From positions 2,693 to 8,458 of the forward strand of contig JAFMKX010000044.1 in NCBI GenBank assembly GCA_017852615.1: a stretch of DNA of 5,766 nt, in the 5' to 3' direction. The position numbers and the translations under genes were made by a program. The notes under the pieces are model-generated. The model was not told the origin of the DNA, ran no database searches, and was given only the letters and a program-made list of their open reading frames with translations. Of the stretch, positions 1 to 5,230 are shown piece by piece. Source of the DNA: Pontimonas sp. (GTDB taxonomy: Bacteria; Actinomycetota; Actinomycetes; Actinomycetales; Microbacteriaceae). The first letter of the stretch is position 1; the number at the start of each line of letters is the position of its first letter.

Positions 1-158
1 TCATCAGCGCTGAGGGTAAAAACCACAGGTTCTGCGCGGCCCAAGAGTCCAAACCCTAAGAACACAACAAGGGCGAAGAACGCCATCAGCCACGGAGCTT
101 TCCAGCTCACTTTGGCCTCTGCTAGCGAGAACATGCCCGGGGTTACTTCGGTGCTCAT
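1..158 (-). CDS. Nucleoside ABC transporter, second permease subunit (N-terminal fragment)
   Basis: Only the first 52 codons are present and the gene runs off the left edge. It starts at the ATG at 158, which overlaps the stop of the upstream permease in an ATGA arrangement. An AAGGGGG ribosome binding site (166-172) lies 7 bases before the start. The peptide has a short polar N-terminus (MSTEVTPGMFSLAEAKVSW) and then a hydrophobic stretch, about residues 23-40 (WLMAFFALVVFLGFGLL), that looks like a first transmembrane helix. A permease with such an N-terminus directly after the first BMP-type permease is the usual position of the NupQ-like partner (BPD_transp_2 family), which together with the upstream permease would form the inner-membrane channel for nucleosides. 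The identification rests mainly on position and operon structure, because the conserved core of the protein is outside the window. Confidence 0.85.
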   Translation of the reverse strand, partial: MSTEVTPGMFSLAEAKVSWKAPWLMAFFALVVFLGFGLLGRAEPVVFTLSAD

Positions 159-1348
159 GCCTGCACCCCCTTCTTGCTCAGACGCGATCTCAGTCGATCC
201 AGTTTCGGTGTAGAAGAGAGTGTGGGAAGCCTGAACATAGCCTTGACCAACGGCGGGGCTGCGATGAACAACACGATGGCTCCTTGGACGATGCTCAACA
301 CTTCAGGAGAAACACCAATAACTTGCATCTGGGGGCCTCCCGCTTTGAATGCTCCAAAGAGCAGGCCGGCGAAGAAAATCCCCCATGCGTTGCCTCCACC
401 GAGCAAAGCAACGGTAATTCCATCGAAGCCGATACTCGCATGCACCGTTTCCGTGTATCCCACCTGGGTTCCCAGCGCCTGGTTAGCGCCAGCAACCCCC
501 ACAAAGGCAGCGGAGACAGCCATCGCAAGCACGTAGGTTCGCTCAACGGAAATTCCCGCAGTCCGAGCAGCATGAGGGTTGTGCCCGACCATTCGAAAGC
601 GATACCCAATGACCGATCGCTCCATGAGCCACCAGTAAGTCACCGTGGCAAGAACGGCCAGCACAAAACCCAAATGCAGCGCATAGGTTCCCGGGAACAA
701 CGCGGGCAATTGTGCCGTCAACGCTGGCGCATCGGCTTTCGGAGTACCTCCCGCTGATTCTTGCTGAAGCAAATCGGGGCTTCTAATAAACCAGGTGAAC
801 AAACTAATGGCGACGTAATTGAGCATGATGGTCAAGATGACCTCATGGGCACCCGTTTGAGCCTTCAAATACCCGACTAAGGCACCCCACAACGCAGCAC
901 CGAGGATGGCAACCACCAGGGCAACCACCATATGGATCACCAGAGGTAGCTCCACTCGGGTAGAGATCCATGTTGCCCACAAAATGCCAAAGAGCATCTG
1001 GCCATTTCCACCAATATTGAAAAGGCCCACCCGAAAGCCCAGAGAAATTCCCAGACCCGCAGCAATCAGTGGCCCAGCCAACCGCAAGGTCTCGGTCAAG
1101 GGCCGAAGCGCAGTGACAAGGTCATCCGCGCGGGTGTTGTAAATAGACCCGCGGAAAAGGGCACTGTAGCCATCGCCCACGGTTGTGAGCGCTGCCCCGA
1201 GAGCGTCCAGGAAACCGCCTGCTTCCCAGGCTTTAGCAACATCTTGGCCAGAGACCATCATGAAGATCGCACCGACCAAGAACCCCATCAGAATCGATAG
1301 GAAAGCCTTGGTGGCTGTCGTGGAGAGTATTTCCTTGGCCAGTGTCAT
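155..1348 (-). CDS. Nucleoside ABC transporter, first permease subunit (NupP-like)
   Basis: Encodes 397 residues, an inner-membrane permease of the branched-chain/ribose/BMP-type ABC family (BPD_transp_2), the usual partner of a BMP-family binding protein. Hydrophobic helices are visible at about residues 14-33, 90-108, 116-129, 136-160, 169-188, 222-241, 271-290, 309-333 and 349-368. Family-typical segments are GLFNIGGNGQM (108-118), AHEVILTIMLNYVA (167-180), and the cytoplasmic loop around RMVGHNPHAARTAGI (252-266), which probably contacts the ATPase. The periplasmic loop at 190-220 and the basic C-terminal tail (about 369-397) are hydrophilic. The start at 1348 overlaps the ATPase stop by four bases (ATGA) and has a GAGGGGG site 7 bases upstream (1356-1362), so translation is probably coupled. 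The end overlaps the next permease in the same way. The family assignment is strong. Nucleoside specificity is inferred from the binding protein and the neighbouring hydrolase. Confidence 0.93.
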   Translation of the reverse strand: MTLAKEILSTTATKAFLSILMGFLVGAIFMMVSGQDVAKAWEAGGFLDALGAALTTVGDGYSALFRGSIYNTRADDLVTALRPLTETLRLAGPLIAAGLGISLGFRVGLFNIGGNGQMLFGILWATWISTRVELPLVIHMVVALVVAILGAALWGALVGYLKAQTGAHEVILTIMLNYVAISLFTWFIRSPDLLQQESAGGTPKADAPALTAQLPALFPGTYALHLGFVLAVLATVTYWWLMERSVIGYRFRMVGHNPHAARTAGISVERTYVLAMAVSAAFVGVAGANQALGTQVGYTETVHASIGFDGITVALLGGGNAWGIFFAGLLFGAFKAGGPQMQVIGVSPEVLSIVQGAIVLFIAAPPLVKAMFRLPTLSSTPKLDRLRSRLSKKGVQA

Positions 1349-2859
1349 GCCGCAACCCCCTCAGGAAGAATTCCCGCCATCATTTGACCAATGTTTTCTC
1401 GCGACGTTGTCGGAGGAACAATGCCGACAATTTTGCCTCGATACATCACAGCGATTCGGTCCGCGAGAGAGAAGACTTCATCCAGCTCGGTGGAGATAAT
1501 CACCACAGGAATACCGGCGTCACGAGTCTGAATAATGCGTTCGTGAATAAATTCAATCGACCCGACATCAACACCTCTCGTGGGTTGAGCGGCAATAAAG
1601 AGTTTCAACTCTCTTGATAGCTCCCGGGCCACCACCACTTTTTGTTGGTTACCACCGGAGAGCTTTTTTACTAGCGTGTGCGCACCAGGGGTTCGAATAT
1701 CAAATTGCTCAATGAGCTCATCACTTCTCTCCTCCCTGGTCGCAAAATCGATGGAAAGCCCTTTGGCCCACGGGGGGCCAAACGAGCCATCGAGCATGAA
1801 GTTTTCCTGGATGGTGAAATCTGCCACCAAGCCATCCTTTTTGCGGTCTTCCGGAACATATCCAACGCCTGATGCCAAGACTTCTTTGACTCGATCATCC
1901 GTGATGTCTTTGCCAGCCAATTCAATTTTTCCCGACGTGACAGCTCGAAGACCCAGCAGAGTTTCCGCCAAAGCAGTTTGTCCATTGCCCTCAACACCCG
2001 CGACACACAAGACTTCACCGGCTCGAACGTCAAGCGTGACGCCGTCAATAACCCTTTGTTGGCGATCATCTACCACCACCACGTCGGTGAATTTAAGGAC
2101 CACGTCGCCGGTCTTGGGTGCTTTCTTGTCAACGGTGAGATCCACTTCTCTTCCCACCATCAGTGACGCCAATTCGCCAATGGGCGTTTCTGGAGATACC
2201 GAATCAATCACTTTGCCACCACGAATCACCGTGACCACGTCAGCTACGGCTTTCACCTCGCGCAACTTGTGGGTAATAAAGACAATCGAAGTGCCCTCCC
2301 CCGCCAGCTGTCGCATGATGCCCATCAACTCATCTGTTTCCTGTGGGGTAAGGACAGCGGTGGGTTCATCAAGAATCAAAATCTTTGCATCACGGGCCAA
2401 TGCTTTAACAATTTCGACCCGCTGCTGAATACCGACGGGTAAATCTTCGATGATGGCATCGGGATCAATATCAAAACCAAACCGAGCAGAAATCTCTCGA
2501 ACTTTTTCCCTGGCAACGTCGAGATCTAAGGATCCAATCGACGTGGTGGGTTCATTACCGAGCACAACATTCTCAGCAACGCTAAATACAGGTACCAGCA
2601 TGAAGTGCTGGTGAACCATACCGATTCCGGCAGCCATCGCATCACCTGGACCGGTGAAGGACGTCTCGGCGCCATCAAGCAGAATCCGACCAGCGTCGGG
2701 ACGGTAGAGACCGAAGAGGAGGTTCATCAGGGTTGATTTGCCAGCCCCGTTTTCTCCCAACAGAGAGTGAATTTGACCAGGCTCCACTACGAGCGAAATA
2801 TCGTCGTTGGCTACCACTGAGCCAAAACGCTTTGTCATTCCTTCGAGTTCAAGCTTCAT
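1345..2859 (-). CDS. Nucleoside ABC transporter, double-domain ATP-binding protein (NupO-like)
   Basis: Encodes 504 residues with two nucleotide-binding domains in one chain, as in the NupO/RbsA type; it powers import from the cytoplasmic face of the membrane. Domain 1 has an intact Walker A GENGAGKST (35-43), Q-loop Gln84, a variant signature LPVGIQQRVEI (140-150), Walker B ILILDEP (160-166) and H-loop His197. Domain 2 has a degenerate P-loop GVEGNGQTA (288-296, Gln294 where Lys is usual), a canonical signature LSGGNQQK (400-407), Ala424-Gln425 in place of the Walker B Asp-Glu, and Thr457 near the H-loop position. One catalytic site is therefore probably intact and the other mainly structural, which is common in this family. 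The length is normal. The start at 2859 is supported by an AGGGGAG site 9 bases upstream (2869-2875). A hairpin separates the gene from the binding-protein gene, and its stop overlaps the permease start. Confidence 0.96.
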   Translation of the reverse strand: MKLELEGMTKRFGSVVANDDISLVVEPGQIHSLLGENGAGKSTLMNLLFGLYRPDAGRILLDGAETSFTGPGDAMAAGIGMVHQHFMLVPVFSVAENVVLGNEPTTSIGSLDLDVAREKVREISARFGFDIDPDAIIEDLPVGIQQRVEIVKALARDAKILILDEPTAVLTPQETDELMGIMRQLAGEGTSIVFITHKLREVKAVADVVTVIRGGKVIDSVSPETPIGELASLMVGREVDLTVDKKAPKTGDVVLKFTDVVVVDDRQQRVIDGVTLDVRAGEVLCVAGVEGNGQTALAETLLGLRAVTSGKIELAGKDITDDRVKEVLASGVGYVPEDRKKDGLVADFTIQENFMLDGSFGPPWAKGLSIDFATREERSDELIEQFDIRTPGAHTLVKKLSGGNQQKVVVARELSRELKLFIAAQPTRGVDVGSIEFIHERIIQTRDAGIPVVIISTELDEVFSLADRIAVMYRGKIVGIVPPTTSRENIGQMMAGILPEGVAA

Positions 2860-2894
2860 TGCCCGGGACTCCCCTTTCTCGCCCCCTCCACCAT
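2856..2894 (-). other. 12-codon mini-ORF overlapping the ATPase start
   Basis: An ATG at 2894 opens a reading frame of 12 codons (MVEGARKGSPGQ) whose TGA (2858-2856) overlaps the ATPase ATG as ATGA, the same junction seen at the two permease starts. It contains the ATPase ribosome binding site. No convincing ribosome binding site precedes its own start: the upstream bases are pyrimidine-rich and follow the hairpin directly. It could be a leader peptide or a chance frame, and I cannot show that it is translated. Confidence 0.2.
2869..2875 (-). promoter_or_regulatory. Ribosome binding site of the ABC ATPase gene
   Basis: AGGGGAG on the minus strand, 9 bases upstream of the ATG at 2859. It lies just after the intergenic hairpin, so ribosomes could load on the ATPase message independently of the binding-protein gene. 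It supports the start chosen for the ATPase. Confidence 0.7.
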
Positions 2895-2907
2895 AGAGGG
2901 AGAAGAT

Positions 2908-2938
2908 GAGGGGCCCTAGACAGTGTCTAGGGCCCCTC
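2908..2938 (-). terminator. Intercistronic hairpin (attenuator or stabiliser) after the binding-protein gene
   Basis: The arms GAGGGGCCCTAGACA (2908-2922) and TGTCTAGGGCCCCTC (2924-2938) are perfect inverted repeats. In RNA this gives about 14 G/C-rich base pairs with a three-base loop. It starts 26 bases downstream of the binding-protein stop. On the minus-strand transcript the 3' flank is pyrimidine-rich (AUCUUCUCCC) but has no true U run; the better T tract (TTTTCTT, 2939-2945) is on the plus-strand side. I read it as a partial terminator or mRNA-protecting hairpin that would give more binding protein than membrane and ATPase subunits, a common arrangement in ABC importer operons. The hairpin is seen directly; its role is inferred. 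Confidence 0.7.
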
Positions 2939-2964
2939 TTTTCTTACTGAGACCTCAGCTGGCT

Positions 2965-4068
2965 TTAGGCCAGTGGGTCGATGCTTCCATCAATGATGCC
3001 GGCCTTGATTTCAGCAAGGCGGTCCTTGATTTCCTGAGAAACCTTGGAATCGAAGTCATAGAACGGAGAGATGTCCGTTCCATTGTTCGCCAAGGTACCC
3101 ATGTAGTAGTCACCGGAGAAGGTGCCATCCACTGCGTATTCCTTGATGATGTCGAAGGTTGCAGCACCCATGCGCTTTTCAGCAGAGGTAAGGATGTATT
3201 CCGCATACTCAGGCGAGGTCAAGGCAATGTCCTTGTCAACACCGATCATGACGGCGTCCACTCCGGACTCCTTGATTGCTTCGCTTCCGGCACCGAACTG
3301 GTCTCCACCCACGGGGAAGAGAACGTCTGCGCCCTGTTCAAGCTGAGAAGCAGCGATGCTCTTACCGACGGCGTCGTTAGGAGCGAAGCCGCCCCAGAAG
3401 TCACCGGTAGCAGCTACGGGGTCCCAACCAAGCACGGTCACAGCGGTTCCCGTCTCAGTCTCGTAGGCCTTAGCACCGTAGTAGAAACCAGACATGAAGT
3501 CGGTCACAGCATCAATCTGGAGGCCACCGGAGGTACCCACGACCTTCGAGGTCGAGTAAGCAGCTGCCAAGTAACCAGCGAGGTAGCTGGACTGGTTCAT
3601 CATGTAGCCAACAGGCTTGAGGTTGTCGTTGCCTTCGCTCCAGCCATCAACGGTCACAAACGACACGTCAGGGTTGGCAGCAGCAGCAAGGTTGACATCT
3701 GCTACGAGGTTGAATCCGACAGCAAAGGTAACGTCACAGCCTGCGTCGACCATGGCCTGAAGGTTTGGAGCAAAGTCCTCAGCGCTGTCGGACTCAGCCT
3801 CAGCCATCTGAACACCTAGCTCTGACTCAGCCTGGAGGAGACCGTCATAGACAGCCTCATTGAAGGAGTTGTCATTCCAACTTCCCTCATCGGATACAGC
3901 ACAGGCCAAGAAGTCGAGGGCTGGTGCAGCCTCTTCGACAACAGCAGCTTCTTCAGTCGTTGCGGTTTCTTCTTCAACGGTTTCTGCAGCACAACCTGTC
4001 AGAACCAAAGCAGCAGCACCCAGTGCGGCGATACCTGCGAAGGTACGCTTTGCGGTTATTGCTTTCAC
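2965..4068 (-). CDS. BMP/PnrA-family nucleoside-binding lipoprotein of an ABC transporter
   Basis: Encodes 367 residues from a GTG at 4068. It is the substrate-binding component: exported, lipid-anchored on the outer face of the membrane, capturing nucleosides for the permeases. Residues 1-26 form a lipoprotein signal: basic n-region (KAITAKR), hydrophobic core, lipobox LTGC with Cys26 as the lipidated residue. An acidic low-complexity linker (about 29-48, rich in Glu/Ala/Thr) follows, then the BMP fold with DEGSWNDNSFNEAVYDGL (60-77), the AMVDAGCDVTFAVGF strand-helix (105-119), and further on the DVLFPVGGDQFGAGSEAI and GVDKD segments typical of the family. I chose the GTG because it puts the signal peptide at the N-terminus and has an AGAGGA site (4077-4082) 8 bases upstream. 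A longer reading from 4149 would bury the signal. Counterparts are B. subtilis NupN (YufN) and T. pallidum PnrA. The exact nucleoside preference cannot be read from sequence. Confidence 0.94.
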   Translation of the reverse strand: MKAITAKRTFAGIAALGAAALVLTGCAAETVEEETATTEEAAVVEEAAPALDFLACAVSDEGSWNDNSFNEAVYDGLLQAESELGVQMAEAESDSAEDFAPNLQAMVDAGCDVTFAVGFNLVADVNLAAAANPDVSFVTVDGWSEGNDNLKPVGYMMNQSSYLAGYLAAAYSTSKVVGTSGGLQIDAVTDFMSGFYYGAKAYETETGTAVTVLGWDPVAATGDFWGGFAPNDAVGKSIAASQLEQGADVLFPVGGDQFGAGSEAIKESGVDAVMIGVDKDIALTSPEYAEYILTSAEKRMGAATFDIIKEYAVDGTFSGDYYMGTLANNGTDISPFYDFDSKVSQEIKDRLAEIKAGIIDGSIDPLA

Positions 4069-4076
4069 TAATTTCG

Positions 4077-4082
4077 TCCTCT
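4077..4082 (-). promoter_or_regulatory. Ribosome binding site deciding the GTG start of the lipoprotein gene
   Basis: AGAGGA on the minus strand, 8 bases before the GTG at 4068. No comparable site precedes the alternative ATG at 4149. It also lies inside a five-codon mini-ORF (ATG at 4085, TAG at 4070-4068) whose stop shares its last base with the GTG. Confidence 0.65.
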
Positions 4083-4161
4083 CATTGCAATGTGATGCCG
4101 GAATTCCACAGGGTGTCTGTCGCCTCAACAGGAACGCCACCATGTCCAAAACCCGGCGATA

Positions 4162-4175
4162 TAAGACCTATCTTA
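4162..4175. repeat. Short inverted repeat overlapping the candidate -10 box
   Basis: TAAGA and TCTTA arms around a four-base spacer (CCTA), within the gap upstream of the binding-protein gene. The symmetry is exact but only five bases per arm, so chance is possible. If real, its overlap with the candidate -10 would suit a repressor operator. Confidence 0.3.
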
Positions 4176-4261
4176 GAGCGCAAATGTTCGCGAAAAATTG
4201 AGTTAGGCGATTGGCACTCATATGTGCTTAAAGCGCTAGTTGAACCAGGGTCTTGGAGCTA

Positions 4262-5230
4262 TCAGAGCCCAACAATCGGCCGCGACGGTGTCGTCACCGT
4301 AGCCATCGTCGATTTGATGTACTCAAAGAACTTGGCGCTATCAATGGACTCAATGACGCGGGCATTGGGCTTGAGACCGTGCACACCCCAGGACATCGCA
4401 GAATACCCTCGGGTGAGTTCCGAATCTGCTTCAATATCGACCGCGTACGCGGCACTGTGGGTCACCAGCTCAGGGTGTAACAGCAGCGCTACCGTCATAG
4501 AGTCCGGATGCGAAGATCCAGGAATACCGACGCTTTCGTCAAATTCCAACGTAGTTTCACACACGGCGGTGAAGAATCTGGCGACGGGAGAATCTGAGGA
4601 CGCGATCTCGGCCATTTGTTCGCGGGAGAACAACGCATCTCGAACAGTCAGTGGCTCCCACGGCACGACCGTGATGTCAAACCCCGCCTCAAAGACAATT
4701 TTGGCGGCATCGGGGTCGACGTAGAAATTGAATTCTGCTGCAGCGGTGATGTTCCCCCTGGCGTTATTGGAACCACCCATGATGTACAGGCTCTTTACCC
4801 GACCTGCAAAGCTGGGGTCTTTCACCACCGCCATAGCGATATTGGTCAAAGGCCCAATGGCCACGATGGTTAACTCACCGGGGCTCTCAGCAGTAAGCCT
4901 CAACAGTGCGTCCACGCCGTGTTCTGAAGCAGTCTTGAGACCACTTGTTTCCATTGACAATCCACCAGCACCATCCCCATGGACATTTTCTGCTGATACC
5001 CAGGGGCGAACCATCGGCCGGCGACACCCAAGAAATACCGGGACATCTCCCAAGGCGCCGGCAACGCTGAGGGTCATCAACGCATTGTCGGTTTGCTGCT
5101 CAAAACCAACATTTCCCGCCACCATGGTGATGGCGCGCAAGTCCGCTACCGGGTCCAAAATTCCCAGCAGAATGGCTACACAATCGTCCTGGGCCGTATC
5201 GGTGTCCAGAATAAAGGGAATAGGCGCCAT
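4262..5230 (-). CDS. Inosine/uridine-preferring nucleoside hydrolase family protein
   Basis: Encodes 322 residues, the usual length for the family. It is a cytoplasmic calcium-dependent enzyme that hydrolyses the N-glycosidic bond of ribonucleosides to give base and ribose. The N-terminal calcium motif DTDTAQDD (9-16) supplies Asp11, Asp15 and Asp16; Asn40 lies in GNVGFEQQTDNAL (39-51). HGDGAGG is at 84-90, IGPLTNIA at 125-132 and IMGG at 150-153. The ribose-binding residues of the classical enzyme appear as Asn160, Glu166 and Asn168 in GNITAAAEFNFYVDPDAA (159-176). Near the C-terminal half, SSHPDSMTVA (239-248) supplies the calcium aspartate (Asp243) and a candidate catalytic His241. The only possible start, ATG at 5230, overlaps the upstream stop (TAATG) and lacks a clear ribosome binding site, so translation probably depends on reinitiation. 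Substrate range cannot be fixed from sequence; the adjacent importer suggests salvage of imported nucleosides. Confidence 0.93.
   Translation of the reverse strand: MAPIPFILDTDTAQDDCVAILLGILDPVADLRAITMVAGNVGFEQQTDNALMTLSVAGALGDVPVFLGCRRPMVRPWVSAENVHGDGAGGLSMETSGLKTASEHGVDALLRLTAESPGELTIVAIGPLTNIAMAVVKDPSFAGRVKSLYIMGGSNNARGNITAAAEFNFYVDPDAAKIVFEAGFDITVVPWEPLTVRDALFSREQMAEIASSDSPVARFFTAVCETTLEFDESVGIPGSSHPDSMTVALLLHPELVTHSAAYAVDIEADSELTRGYSAMSWGVHGLKPNARVIESIDSAKFFEYIKSTMATVTTPSRPIVGL

Larger units (their letters stand above)
4069..4261 (-). promoter_or_regulatory. Intergenic region with probable promoter of the nucleoside transporter operon
   Basis: This 193-bp gap separates the hydrolase stop from the binding-protein start and is the only non-coding stretch long enough for a full promoter. 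A TAAGAT hexamer on the minus strand (4170-4175) fits the loose actinobacterial -10 pattern TAnnnT, but no good -35 stands out, so the exact promoter is uncertain. It overlaps an inverted repeat (TAAGA-CCTA-TCTTA, 4162-4175). Other short symmetric sites are TTCGCGAA (4187-4194), the GCAC/GTGC pair around a CATATG core (4215-4228) and GGAATTCC (4100-4107). The leader would be roughly 95 bases. I see no clear terminator for the hydrolase, so readthrough from upstream is also possible. Confidence 0.4.

Noticed and set aside
2923..3819. A 298-codon open frame on the plus strand
   Set aside because: It lies almost entirely antisense to the well-supported binding-protein gene, starts within the hairpin, has no ribosome binding site and shows no recognisable domain. 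It is a codon-bias shadow.
4069..4149. A 27-residue N-terminal extension of the binding protein from the ATG at 4149
   Set aside because: It would place the lipoprotein signal internally and has no ribosome binding site, whereas the GTG at 4068 has a good one.
4069..4165. A possible riboswitch (for example purine type) in the binding-protein leader
   Set aside because: The leader shows only short competing stems such as ACAG/CTGT (4108-4120). I see none of the conserved junction bases of known purine or preQ1 aptamers.
4178..4194. A LexA/SOS-like box (CGAAC followed by a half-site) on the minus strand
   Set aside because: The left half resembles the Gram-positive CGAAC half-site but the right half does not match GTTCG, so the palindrome fails.
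4201..4261. A terminator for the nucleoside hydrolase gene
   Set aside because: The only inverted repeat here (GCTT-A-AAGC) has four-base arms with a one-base spacer, and no U run follows in the transcription direction.
3924..4724. A 266-codon open frame on the plus strand spanning the intergenic gap
   Set aside because: It runs antisense to the start of the lipoprotein gene and the end of the hydrolase, and its translation is low-complexity and basic with no family features.
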